From contig JAHXQP010000029.1 of assembly GCA_019391515.1 (NCBI GenBank), positions 32,411 through 96,410 of the forward strand: 64,000 nt of DNA. Reading direction: 5' to 3'. The position numbers and the translations under genes were made by a program. This DNA comes from Clostridiaceae bacterium. Lineage in GTDB: Bacteria; Bacillota; Clostridia; Tissierellales; Sporanaerobacteraceae. Below, in pieces: positions 1 through 10,194 of the stretch (position 1 is the first letter of the stretch; the number at the start of each line of letters is the position of its first letter). The notes under the pieces are model-generated. The model was not told where the DNA came from, ran no database searches, and saw nothing but the letters and a program-made list of their open reading frames with translations.

Positions 1-1712
1 TCAGAAAATCCAAACATAGGACTTCTCAGTGCCCCTACTATAGAAATAGTATCATATACATTACATATACCTTTTAATCCATTCATCAAATCAACTATTT
101 CCTCTTGTTTGTAAAATCCTTTGCCTCCTAAGTTATAATAAGGTATACCATATTCTTTCAATGCTTCTTCATATATATAGTCTTCTGTACTAGATCTGAA
201 TAAAAGTGCAAAATCCTTATACTCATATCTTTCTTCATCTACTAGTGCTTTTATTCTCTTTGCTATCAATCTACTTTCATAATATTTATTATAGTCTCCG
301 GAACTTTCTCCTTCTGGAACCTCTAAATTTTCATTTCCTAATATCTCCACATCTAAATCATTTAAAGATTTTTTAACAGGTTTTAGTGCTACATACTTAC
401 TTCCCATTATCTTTTTAAACAATATATTTACAAAATCTAAAACTGTATGAACCGTTCTATAGTTTTCTTCAAGTTTTATTGGTTTAATATTTGAAACTTC
501 TTCTATATCCTCCATTACATCATAGAATACGTCTACATCTGCTCCTCTAAAACCATATATAGACTGTTTTGGATCCCCTACAATAAATAGATTTTCTCTA
601 TCTAATTTTGAATCTACACTACTTAATTTATATATAATACTTCTTTGCAATTCATTAGTATCTTGGAATTCATCTACCATTATATATTTAAACCTGTCTT
701 GATACTTTCTCCTTATACTATTATTGTCTAAAAGCTTCAGTACCATAAGCTGAAGATCTTCATAGTCTAAATATCCTAATTCTTTTTTATCTTTAGTAAA
801 TAAAATATCTATATCTATTAATCCTTGAATTAAAGTTTCATATAATTTTTTCTTTTCATGCTCTTTTGCCTTCAAGGCACTATCTATAGCATCTATAAGG
901 GTTGATATTCTCTCTTCTTCCCCTTTCATACTGCCTATATTATCTTTTAAATATGGTAGTATATCTAAAACTTTTTCATCATAGGATTCCCTTTCACTAA
1001 ATTCAACCCACACTGGATCTTCTTTTAATTTAACCACCTTTGAATTCTTTCTTCCTTTACTCATTAGATATTCAAATTCACCTTTAATCCAAAATATATT
1101 ATCTTCTTGAAATTTAGCATTCTCTATATTATTTAATGTTATCTCTCCTACTTCACTAAAACTTATACCAGTACTTCTTATTTTTTTATAAATTCCCATT
1201 ATAGTGTGGATAAGATTGTCCAAACTATATACATTAAAACTTTTCACAAAATCATATATATTATTATTTGTTTCTATGCCCTTTAAAAGATATCTTTTTA
1301 TTACTTCATATAATATTTCATCCGACTTATAATCTTCCAAAACTTTAAATTGGGAATCTATATTGGCTTCCACAGGATTTTCTCTTAGGATTTTTGAACA
1401 AAAACTATGTATAGTTGAAATGTTTCCTCTTTCTAAATCTCTATAAATTCTTCTCCATTTTTTATCCAATGAAAACTTATTCCTTAATTCCTCTCTTATT
1501 CTCTCTTTCATCTCCTGGCTAGCTTTTTTAGTAAAGGTTATAGCTACAATAGAATCTACTTCTTTTCCTTCATCTATCTTACCATTTTCTAATATATATA
1601 AATATCTTTCTACTAATACTTTGGTTTTCCCTGATCCTGCTCCAGCATTTACCGATACATTTTTATCTATAGTTTCAACAGCTTTTCTCTGATTTTTGTT
1701 GAGCTCTACCAT
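1..1712 (-). CDS. addA: ATP-dependent helicase/nuclease subunit A (AddA, UvrD/Rep-like), truncated by the window edge
   Basis: Reverse translation begins MVELNKNQRKAVETIDKNVSVNAGAGSGKTKVLVERY (Q motif and Walker A) and includes VDEFQDTNELQ and GDPKQSIYGFRGAD helicase motifs; open to base 1; followed by addB-like gene. Confidence 0.93.
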   Translation of the reverse strand, partial: MVELNKNQRKAVETIDKNVSVNAGAGSGKTKVLVERYLYILENGKIDEGKEVDSIVAITFTKKASQEMKERIREELRNKFSLDKKWRRIYRDLERGNISTIHSFCSKILRENPVEANIDSQFKVLEDYKSDEILYEVIKRYLLKGIETNNNIYDFVKSFNVYSLDNLIHTIMGIYKKIRSTGISFSEVGEITLNNIENAKFQEDNIFWIKGEFEYLMSKGRKNSKVVKLKEDPVWVEFSERESYDEKVLDILPYLKDNIGSMKGEEERISTLIDAIDSALKAKEHEKKKLYETLIQGLIDIDILFTKDKKELGYLDYEDLQLMVLKLLDNNSIRRKYQDRFKYIMVDEFQDTNELQRSIIYKLSSVDSKLDRENLFIVGDPKQSIYGFRGADVDVFYDVMEDIEEVSNIKPIKLEENYRTVHTVLDFVNILFKKIMGSKYVALKPVKKSLNDLDVEILGNENLEVPEGESSGDYNKYYESRLIAKRIKALVDEERYEYKDFALLFRSSTEDYIYEEALKEYGIPYYNLGGKGFYKQEEIVDLMNGLKGICNVYDTISIVGALRSPMFGFS

Positions 1713-1731
1713 CTCTTCACCTCCAGTCTCA

Positions 1732-4700
1732 CTATCTAAATTCATATCTACATACTTCCTTATAAGGACAGTATGTATCACATACTTTAGGATTTATAGA
1801 AAAATCCCCTGTATATATAGAATCTATATATTCTTTCATATTGTTTTCTACTTCTTTCATCAAAGTGTTCCAATGAGTTTCGTCTAAAATTCCTTTACCT
1901 CTCTTCTTATTTACCAGTTCTTTATCTTCTTTTTGTACCAATTCTATATATACCTTAGCTTTAGAAACATCTATATAGCCACCAGCTACTATGTCTCTAT
2001 GTTTTTGAGACATTATATAAACAGGAAGTTGAAAAGAAGTCCCTTCTTCTATATCTTTAACTTTTTTAACCCCATAAGAAGAAGTTTTATAATCATATAG
2101 TATATACTTATCTTGCTCTAAAAATCTATCCATCCTATCTATCTTTCCTAGTATTTTTACTTTCTCATTGCCTGAATCAAAAGAAAAGTCTTTCATATAT
2201 CCAAACTCTACTTCAAAATCATAAGGAATTGTTTTATATTTGGAAATAGCCAGTCTTTCTAAATCCTTTTCTACAAAGTTTAAAACAGTATTAGCCATAT
2301 TTTCTATCCTAATATTCCATAGTTTGTCCAATGTTTTTACTCCATTATCTATAAGTATCTTTTCAATCCTTTTATTTATCTCATCTATAGTATTCTTCAC
2401 TTCAAATACTTTATCTCCATTTATATGGAGCATTATATCTTTCTTATGGAAAGAATAATACTCCTTAAGGACCTGGTGAAATATATTGCCCCTATCTAAG
2501 GGAGTAAAATCTTCTACAAACCGCTCCATACCTTCCAATTTCAAAATACGTTCCATGAGGAATTTATAAGGGCATTTCCCATAGGTCTCAAAATAAGTTA
2601 TGGAAAAAACTGAATCTTTTTGGCTTAGTTTTAAATCTTCTTTTATATTATCATCTTCTATAAATCCGCTATATTCATTGAAGCCTTCTCTATTTCTATA
2701 TACTTCACACTTTATCTTCTCATTGATTTCATGTAATAGCTTATTGTCTAAACTATTGTACATCTGCAAATGTTTAATAACTTCTTCTCCTTCAAAATAT
2801 TTATATAGCAGATGATTTAATAATTCTTTTTTTGTAGTTATTTCTTTTAAATCGTTTTTTATTAAATAATCCATATCTAACTGGATAGTGTCTATTTTCT
2901 CTTCTGGAAATAAACTTAAAAATTCATCTAAAAATATAGAAGGAATATTAACCTCTTCTTTTAATGAGCTTTCTGGATAGCTTAAATAAAGACATTCAGT
3001 ACATCTAGTTACAGCAATGGCAAAATTTAAACTTTCCTTATCTAATTTCTCATAAAAGCTTTTTATATCTATTCCTATATTCTTCAAAGTTGAATAGTTG
3101 TCTTCTTTAAAGAAAAAATTTTCTTCTTTTAACTTAGGGTATCTTCCTTCTATTAAACCAGTGATAAATAGTCTTTCAAATTTCAATCCTCGTAAAGTAG
3201 ATAGACTTAATATATTTACACCTTCATAGTTTCCTAAGGTTCCTACAATAACTTCTTCCTCTAAATATCTTAAAAGTATATTATAAAAATCTTCCAATTC
3301 TATCTGTCTATAAACTAAAGGAATTTCTATTTTAACGTTTTCTAAAACATCCTTTAGTTTAGAAAGTGAAGAAATATCCCTATAAAAAATATCATAGTCT
3401 TCAATTTCCTCATATGTACGATTTACCTTTTCCAATATATCGTAGCTATCAATTATATCTATTAGTACATCTACAATTTCTTCAACAGTTCCCTTGTTAG
3501 GGATTAGCTTTCCTTCATTAATCAGTATTTCCAATGAGTTTTTCATTTGATTTAACTGTTCACATTTCTCTTCTGCCTTTTCAGATTCATCCAATTCTAA
3601 ATATCTACTTCTTTCTTCATCGAATATATTTTTTAACTCTTCAATACTATTGTAATTTAGCTTGTATAAAATATATTCAATCCTATCCTTTTCTTTCCCA
3701 GAATAAATATTAAAATAACTATTTTTAACCCTTTTAATAATACTCGATTTGTTAAAATTATTTATTCTAAGTTTCATTATATTTAAGAATTCTTTAACTA
3801 AAGGCATGTCTGTAAGCCTTATATCTTCATTTATGGAAAAAGGAATACCTTCTTCTTTAAAAACACCGAAAACAGTTTTCAAGTATTCTATTGAATCAGT
3901 AATTACTAATCCTATTTCATTAAGAGGAACTCCTTTATTATATAAGCTCTTTATTTCTTGAGAGATTCTTTTTAATTCTAAAAACTTATTAGGAGCCTTT
4001 ATAAGTTTAACCCTATCTGTTTCAGGTAATATACAATTCTCTTCTGAAAATAAATTATCTCCAATAGTCTCAAATAAATTTTTATCTTCCTTCATTACTT
4101 CAACTATTTTAAAACCTATACTTTCGAAAAACTTTAAAGTATTTCTTACAGCTTTAAATTCCTCATCCCTTTTATAAGGTATATTTACATATATATCTAT
4201 AGGATATTTACTGATTTCTTTTAATAGTTCTAATTCTTGAAGCTTAAAGTCAAAGAATTCATCTATTATAATAAAATCTAAATTTTTAAAATAATTTTCA
4301 CCATTTTTAAGTAAGTCTAAGCTTCTAAAGAAACTTCCCTCAGCATCCAACAACCTATTTTCCTTTAGAAACTTTTCATATCTTTCATATACAAGTCCTA
4401 TTTCTTTATAGAATGGAGTACTAGGTATATTTTTATTAAATTCTTCTGGAGTTAATAATGACCTTTTTATTTGACCAATAATATAGGAAATATCCTCTAT
4501 AAATCCTTCCATAGATATCATATTTTTATAATACTCTATACTTCCTTCTTCATATAGTTCTTTCAATATTTTACTTACAATACTTTCTTTAATCTCTAAA
4601 TTTATATTAATATATGTTTCTTTTCCTAATATTCCCTTAACTATGTCATCAAAAGTAAATAGATTTATATCAAAGGCTCCTTTTCTATCTTTGAGAAGTA

Positions 4701-4851
4701 TCTTCCTATATTTACTTAGCAATTCTCCATTAGGTAAAACATAATAAAACCTATTACCTTTATCCATTTTTAAATATTCTATAGGCATTTTAAGTAATTC
4801 TATTCTTTTATCGTTGTTCATAGGTCCATAAAATACTATTCTATCTGCCAT
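1732..4851 (-). CDS. addB: AddB-like PD-(D/E)XK nuclease / helicase-exonuclease subunit B
   Basis: 1039 aa; C-terminal RecB-type nuclease motif (GKIDRMDR...YILYDYKTSSYG) and Fe-S cysteines (GKCPYKF ... CDTYCPYKEVC); directly upstream of addA in transcription order. Confidence 0.85.
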   Translation of the reverse strand: MADRIVFYGPMNNDKRIELLKMPIEYLKMDKGNRFYYVLPNGELLSKYRKILLKDRKGAFDINLFTFDDIVKGILGKETYININLEIKESIVSKILKELYEEGSIEYYKNMISMEGFIEDISYIIGQIKRSLLTPEEFNKNIPSTPFYKEIGLVYERYEKFLKENRLLDAEGSFFRSLDLLKNGENYFKNLDFIIIDEFFDFKLQELELLKEISKYPIDIYVNIPYKRDEEFKAVRNTLKFFESIGFKIVEVMKEDKNLFETIGDNLFSEENCILPETDRVKLIKAPNKFLELKRISQEIKSLYNKGVPLNEIGLVITDSIEYLKTVFGVFKEEGIPFSINEDIRLTDMPLVKEFLNIMKLRINNFNKSSIIKRVKNSYFNIYSGKEKDRIEYILYKLNYNSIEELKNIFDEERSRYLELDESEKAEEKCEQLNQMKNSLEILINEGKLIPNKGTVEEIVDVLIDIIDSYDILEKVNRTYEEIEDYDIFYRDISSLSKLKDVLENVKIEIPLVYRQIELEDFYNILLRYLEEEVIVGTLGNYEGVNILSLSTLRGLKFERLFITGLIEGRYPKLKEENFFFKEDNYSTLKNIGIDIKSFYEKLDKESLNFAIAVTRCTECLYLSYPESSLKEEVNIPSIFLDEFLSLFPEEKIDTIQLDMDYLIKNDLKEITTKKELLNHLLYKYFEGEEVIKHLQMYNSLDNKLLHEINEKIKCEVYRNREGFNEYSGFIEDDNIKEDLKLSQKDSVFSITYFETYGKCPYKFLMERILKLEGMERFVEDFTPLDRGNIFHQVLKEYYSFHKKDIMLHINGDKVFEVKNTIDEINKRIEKILIDNGVKTLDKLWNIRIENMANTVLNFVEKDLERLAISKYKTIPYDFEVEFGYMKDFSFDSGNEKVKILGKIDRMDRFLEQDKYILYDYKTSSYGVKKVKDIEEGTSFQLPVYIMSQKHRDIVAGGYIDVSKAKVYIELVQKEDKELVNKKRGKGILDETHWNTLMKEVENNMKEYIDSIYTGDFSINPKVCDTYCPYKEVCRYEFR

Positions 4852-4872
4852 ATGTACACTCCCTTTAAATGC

Positions 4873-4899
4873 ATAACCTACAGCTCAACTGTAGGTTAT
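4873..4899. repeat. 11-bp perfect inverted repeat with 5-nt loop, overlapping the ROK stop codon
   Basis: ATAACCTACAG ctcaa CTGTAGGTTAT; no clear T-tract on either side. Confidence 0.6.
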
Positions 4900-5798
4900 A
4901 AAATATTATCAAAGGCTAATTTTGCTGCACCTGTTACTCCAGCATCATTTAAATATCTTGCTGGTAAAACCTTCATTCCTATAGGATTGTTACAAATTGA
5001 ATTATAACAATCTAACATATCTTCCCACCAATATTCTTTAGAGTTTATTACTCCCCCACCTATTATCAATCCTTCTGGATCAAATATGTTTTTTATAGAA
5101 ATTAAAAATATGGATAGCTCCCTAACAAATCTCTCTACTACTTCATTACATACCTTATCATTTTTCCTATTTCTAAAAATTTCTTCTCCCTTTAATTGTT
5201 CTCCAGTTTTCTCAAAATAGGTTTTTTCTATTCCTGTTCCAGAAATATATTGTTCTACACAGCCATTCTGACCACAATTACATTTTCTTCCCATTGGATA
5301 TAGAATAGAATGACCTAGTTCAGCTCCTTGATAGTTATTCCCATGCCAAATCCCTTGCTTTTTAGACCAAATTCCTCCTCCTACCCCTGTCCCCAACGTA
5401 ATCATAACAATGGTATCTAATCCTCTACCTACACCTACCCATTCTTCACATGTAAGGGCTACATTAGCATCATTTTCTATGGAAATAGGTATATCTCCAA
5501 ACTCTTTAGTAAGCTCTTCCTTTATATGAACCCCTGCCCAATTATCTATATTTCCTCCATTATAAACAACTCTCCCATTGTCTGTATCTATAAAACCTGG
5601 AGAGCCTAATCCTATACCTTCTATCTTTTCATCTTTCATTAGTTCTCTTATTACATACTTAATATTGTTTAATACAACTTCTCTCCCACTTTTAGATTCA
5701 GTATCTATTCTTATCTTCTTTAAAATATTTCCTTCTTCATCTACGATACCTCCGTTTATCTTGGTTCCTCCTAAATCAATCCCTATAACCTTTGACAT
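4896..5798 (-). CDS. ROK family sugar kinase (glucokinase-like)
   Basis: N-terminal IGIDLGGTKINGGIVD phosphate motif; ROK zinc signature CNCGQNGCVEQY. Confidence 0.9.
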   Translation of the reverse strand: MSKVIGIDLGGTKINGGIVDEEGNILKKIRIDTESKSGREVVLNNIKYVIRELMKDEKIEGIGLGSPGFIDTDNGRVVYNGGNIDNWAGVHIKEELTKEFGDIPISIENDANVALTCEEWVGVGRGLDTIVMITLGTGVGGGIWSKKQGIWHGNNYQGAELGHSILYPMGRKCNCGQNGCVEQYISGTGIEKTYFEKTGEQLKGEEIFRNRKNDKVCNEVVERFVRELSIFLISIKNIFDPEGLIIGGGVINSKEYWWEDMLDCYNSICNNPIGMKVLPARYLNDAGVTGAAKLAFDNIL

Positions 5799-6465
5799 TT
5801 AAATCCTCCTTCAATTCTATAAAATAATCTTCTAAAAATTTAATATCTATATAATCTCTACCTATTAAATAGCAATAATCCATTATTTTAGGATGGAAAG
5901 GCAAGTCCAACATCTTCTTACAAAATATATGAGCCGCTATATCACTAGTCTTTTTAATAGGATTAGTTTTTTTAATAGGACCTATTTTAAACATTGTTAC
6001 TTCTTCTAATTTCTCATAAGTAGTACCTATTTCTTCAGTTTCTAGATAGTGAAAAAGTTCATGGGCTAATTGTATTTCTATAATTTTTTCATAATCAAAC
6101 ATCTTGTCCAATTTTAATTTATTAAACTTTTTTTCTATATCCTTTACGGACCAGTAATATATAATCATATTTTCATCAACTACATCATATTTTGCTCTTA
6201 ATTTTATTATTTGATTTTTAAGCTCTTCTTTTGTTAACTGAATTTCAATATTCTTTTCTTCATAAATTCCTTTAATATTCTTGCCTTTGTATTTAGACAA
6301 AGTATCTTCCGCCACATTTTCTCCTCTTTTAATAGACTCTTCAATATAATATTTAATTTTATTATCATCTATTTTATTAAAATAAATATCCTCTTTTAAT
6401 TCAGCCAAAGACATAATTTCATCAGTTGCCAACTTTTCTATTCTCTGTATCTCCAATAGAAACAC
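5776..6465 (-). CDS. Putative zinc metallopeptidase, ImmA/IrrE-like
   Basis: HEXXH motif in IQLAHELFHYLETEE. Confidence 0.55.
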   Translation of the reverse strand: MFLLEIQRIEKLATDEIMSLAELKEDIYFNKIDDNKIKYYIEESIKRGENVAEDTLSKYKGKNIKGIYEEKNIEIQLTKEELKNQIIKLRAKYDVVDENMIIYYWSVKDIEKKFNKLKLDKMFDYEKIIEIQLAHELFHYLETEEIGTTYEKLEEVTMFKIGPIKKTNPIKKTSDIAAHIFCKKMLDLPFHPKIMDYCYLIGRDYIDIKFLEDYFIELKEDLNVKGYRD

Positions 6466-6469
6466 TCTC

Positions 6470-6907
6470 CTAATCTAAAGTAAAATTGTCTTCCGTATAT
6501 ACCTTTATTCCATTTTCCTTAAAAAGTCTTGTTGTAATTCCATCACCATCAACAAGTTTTCCATTAAATTTTCCATCATATATTTTCCCACATCCACAAG
6601 ATGGACTTTTTGATTTTAATATAGCCGTATCTGCCCCTACTACTTCTGCTATAGCCAAAGCTTTCTGGGCACCTTGCAAAAATTCTAAAGTGCAATCTTT
6701 CCCTTCTTTATTTATAATCTTTAATTTTCCACTTTTATCTTCTATTATTTCACAGGGAATCCTTGGAATTGGAAGTCTACCTAAAACTTCAGGACAAACT
6801 GGAATAGCTTTTCCTTCTTTTACAAGTTTTATTATATCATTATTTTCATTGTCTTTTCCATCATACCTACATTTAATTCCTGCAAGACAAGCACTTACAA
6901 TATACAT
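6470..6907 (-). CDS. DUF523 domain-containing protein
   Basis: SACLAGIKCRYDG ... CPEVLGRLPIPRIPCEI ... KSKSPSCGCGKIYDG family pattern. Confidence 0.88.
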   Translation of the reverse strand: MYIVSACLAGIKCRYDGKDNENNDIIKLVKEGKAIPVCPEVLGRLPIPRIPCEIIEDKSGKLKIINKEGKDCTLEFLQGAQKALAIAEVVGADTAILKSKSPSCGCGKIYDGKFNGKLVDGDGITTRLFKENGIKVYTEDNFTLD

Positions 6908-6911
6908 CCTA

Positions 6912-8123
6912 TCACCTTTTTCTAATATTTTTTAAATCATTCATTTTTTTATCTATTTTTTCTATACTAATAGACTCTATAATATCATCCCTTAAACCAT
7001 ATTCTTCTTTTAATTTAACTATTCTATAAACTTTTTCATCTATTTCTTTTTCTAAAATCTCTCCTGATTTAACTGCTTCCTTTATAGACTCAATAACTTT
7101 TATTTGATCTTCATAGCTGTGACAAATAAGTATTATATCTGCTCCTGCTTTCAAAGATTTAATAGCTACTTTTTCTATATTATAGTTTTTTGTAATAGCT
7201 CCCATAGTCATATCATCTGTTACTATTACTTTATCATAATTTAAATCTTTTCTTAATAGATTTGTAATTATCTCTTTAGAAAAAGTAGCAGGATTTTCAC
7301 TATCTATTTTAGGAAATAACATATGGCCTACCATTACCATATCTGCTCCCATATCTATAGCTTCTTTAAAAGGTATTAGTTCCATCTTTCTAAGTTCTTC
7401 TAAATCTTTATTAACTGCTGGAAGATCTAAATGAGAATCTATAAATGTATCTCCATGACCTGGAAAATGTTTTATTGTAGGAATAACATTATTCGATTTT
7501 ATCCCCTTCATAACTTGAATCCCGTGTTTCGATACTATATCTTTAGTCCTTCCATAAGATCTATCCTTAATAACTGGATTTTTAGAATTTGAATCAATAT
7601 CTAATACAGGAGCAAAATCCAAATTAAATCCAATAGATTTAAGCCTATATCCAATAGTATCTCCTATTTTAAAAGAATATTCTTCATTGTCCATCTCACC
7701 AATTTCTCTACTACCTGGTACACTTCCAAATAAATTAGATACCCTTGTGACCTTGCCTCCTTCTTCATCGGTAGATATAAATAATGGGATATTATTGTTT
7801 TCATTGGCCTTCTTTAGTGAATTAATTAAATTTAAAGTTTGATCTATATTTTTTATATTCTCTTGAAATAATATGAATCCTCCTACATAATAATTTTTAA
7901 TCATATATTCTATATCTTTATCTATTTCTTCCCCATTAAATCCTATAATAAATAATTGTCCTATCTTTTCTTCAAGACTCATACCCTTAACTCTTTCCCC
8001 TATAAAATTTATTTTAGGATCTATTTCAGTTTTTTCTTTATTTTTATCTACACAACTAGAGAGGAACAATATACATAGCAATATACCTATAAAAAATCTA
8101 GCTTTGTTTTCCATTATTATCAA
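6912..8123 (-). CDS. nagZ: Beta-N-acetylhexosaminidase (glycoside hydrolase family 3, NagZ-like), lipoprotein
   Basis: GH3 motifs KHFPGHGDTFIDSHLDLP and VTDDMTMGAI; lipobox LFLSSCVDK. Confidence 0.88.
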   Translation of the reverse strand: MIIMENKARFFIGILLCILFLSSCVDKNKEKTEIDPKINFIGERVKGMSLEEKIGQLFIIGFNGEEIDKDIEYMIKNYYVGGFILFQENIKNIDQTLNLINSLKKANENNNIPLFISTDEEGGKVTRVSNLFGSVPGSREIGEMDNEEYSFKIGDTIGYRLKSIGFNLDFAPVLDIDSNSKNPVIKDRSYGRTKDIVSKHGIQVMKGIKSNNVIPTIKHFPGHGDTFIDSHLDLPAVNKDLEELRKMELIPFKEAIDMGADMVMVGHMLFPKIDSENPATFSKEIITNLLRKDLNYDKVIVTDDMTMGAITKNYNIEKVAIKSLKAGADIILICHSYEDQIKVIESIKEAVKSGEILEKEIDEKVYRIVKLKEEYGLRDDIIESISIEKIDKKMNDLKNIRKR

Positions 8124-8322
8124 TCCTTCCTTTTAATTTTAACTAGGATCTATTACAAAGTATTGTCATTTCTCCCTACTTTATAAGCGATAAAAAAAGA
8201 TGAGCAATACTTCCAGCTCACCCCTTTATTTAAAATATACTTACTTAATATCTGCTAAGTCTTCTCTATAATCTTCATCCTCTAGATTCAGATAATTTCA
8301 AAAGTTCCATAATACTTTTATA

Positions 8323-10182
8323 TCAAGTATTTATATCATACCTTTTTAGTTTTTCATAAAATGTAGTTTTGCTTATATCCAAAGCTTTCATTGATTTTTT
8401 CTTATCTCCTTTATAATACTCTAAAACCTCTCTAATAATTTTTTTCTCAAAGTTTCGGGTAGCTTCTTTCAAAGGTAATATTTCTTTGTCTAAATATTCG
8501 TTCTCATATACTATTTTTATAGTTATATTCTTTGATAAGATTGTATTTCCCTCTGATAGGTTAGCGGCCCTTTCCAATATATTTTCAAGTTCTCTTATAT
8601 TTCCTGGCCAATCATATTTTAAAAGGAGATTTAAAGCTTCTGCCGATATTCTCTTATTTTCACAGCCTACTTTTTCGCATACTTTAGGCAATATAGTCTC
8701 TACTAGTGGGTATATATCTTCCTTCCTCTCTCTTAATGAGGGAAGCCAAATAGGGAAAACATTTATTCTATAATATAGATCTTCTCTAAATCTTCCCTCT
8801 ATCATCCCTTCTTCTAAATTTTTATTAGTAGCTGTTATAACCCTTACATCTACTTTAATCTTCTTCTGTCCTCCTACTTTATAAAAACTTTTATCTTGAA
8901 GAACTTGTAAAAGTTTCACTTGCAAATTAGGTGATATCTCTCCTATCTCATCAAGAAAGATCGTTCCACCACTGGCTAATTCGAAAAAACCTTTTTTACC
9001 AGAACTACTAGCTCCTGTAAAAGCACCTTTTTCATAGCCAAATAACTCTGATTCAAGAAGATTTTCTGGGATTGCTCCACAATTAACATGGATAAAAGGA
9101 TTATCCTTTTTAGGGCTATTCTCATGTATAGCTTTTGCTAAAAGGTTTTTACCTGTACCACTTTCTCCCTGTATAAGGACTGTAGAATTAGTTTTAGCCG
9201 CTTTTAAAGCTAGTTTTTTTACATAACCTATTTCCTTGCTTTCCCCAATTATATTAGGAAAGGCTTCTACAATCTCTCTTTCTTCATCCAATCTTTTTTC
9301 TATTTTTTCAAGATTTGATAAGGCCTCATCTCTTTCTCTCAAAACCCTTTTTATTTCAGATATATCCTCTACTTTTAATGCTGCTCCTATTCTTCTTTTT
9401 TGCCTATTTACAGGGAGTAATGTACACATGGTAGGAAATCCATTTATCTCTTTGAATTCATCTGCATAACTTATATCTTTTCCTCTTGCAACTTCATAAA
9501 ATTCTTTAATTATGGAACCAGATTTATGAATTTCAAATATATTCTTCCCTATAACATTTAATAATTCGGAATTTTCACCTTTTGCTCTATACTCTTTTCC
9601 TTTTAATATTTCATTTATACTTTCACCCTTTGCTGTATAGCCTTGTGATTGATAAAATTTCATTTTATTTGTTTTTCCATCTAATATAACCATATGACCT
9701 ATATAGTTTATATAGGTCATTGTATATTTTTGTTTATCTACTTCAATAGTTATTATCTTATTTACAAAATCTATTACTACCCCTATATCTATTCCTAAAA
9801 AACTTGTCTCCATTTTAAGAGTATCCGTCATATCTTTGCTTTTTCGATATAAATATACTGACTTTATTCCTTCAACACCATATACTCCTATGCCAATTAT
9901 TGCGTCACCTTTTTCTATATTTTCATCATCTATTCCTATATGCTTTAGTGAAGATGGATTAAGATTTCCATCATCTTTTCCTATAGCATTATCTCCAATT
10001 ATAATTATGTCCCCATTTTTAATTTGGCCTGCTTTATGACTTATTTGTTGATTGTGGGAAATTCCAAATATATCCTTAGCCTTATTATTATAGACTTGTA
10101 TAGTTCCTTGGCTATCTATAACTATAAATCCCTCAGACATCATATTAGTAAACATTTCTACATAACCATTTTTATTAAGCAT
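8323..10182 (-). CDS. Sigma-54-dependent transcriptional activator with PAS-type sensory N-terminus
   Basis: AAA+ Walker A GESGTGKNLLAKAIH, GAFTGA loop (YEKGAFTGASSSG), FLDEIGE, C-terminal Fis-type HTH. Confidence 0.93.
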   Translation of the reverse strand: MLNKNGYVEMFTNMMSEGFIVIDSQGTIQVYNNKAKDIFGISHNQQISHKAGQIKNGDIIIIGDNAIGKDDGNLNPSSLKHIGIDDENIEKGDAIIGIGVYGVEGIKSVYLYRKSKDMTDTLKMETSFLGIDIGVVIDFVNKIITIEVDKQKYTMTYINYIGHMVILDGKTNKMKFYQSQGYTAKGESINEILKGKEYRAKGENSELLNVIGKNIFEIHKSGSIIKEFYEVARGKDISYADEFKEINGFPTMCTLLPVNRQKRRIGAALKVEDISEIKRVLRERDEALSNLEKIEKRLDEEREIVEAFPNIIGESKEIGYVKKLALKAAKTNSTVLIQGESGTGKNLLAKAIHENSPKKDNPFIHVNCGAIPENLLESELFGYEKGAFTGASSSGKKGFFELASGGTIFLDEIGEISPNLQVKLLQVLQDKSFYKVGGQKKIKVDVRVITATNKNLEEGMIEGRFREDLYYRINVFPIWLPSLRERKEDIYPLVETILPKVCEKVGCENKRISAEALNLLLKYDWPGNIRELENILERAANLSEGNTILSKNITIKIVYENEYLDKEILPLKEATRNFEKKIIREVLEYYKGDKKKSMKALDISKTTFYEKLKRYDINT

Positions 10183-10194
10183 CTACATCACCCT

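Noticed and set aside
5938-5990. Short internal repeat encoding PIKKTNPIKKTSD
   Set aside because: Two short imperfect units inside an intact ORF; not enough to call a functional repeat
6486-6935. 149-aa plus-strand ORF opposite the DUF523 gene
   Set aside because: Antisense shadow with no recognisable domain; minus frame strongly supported
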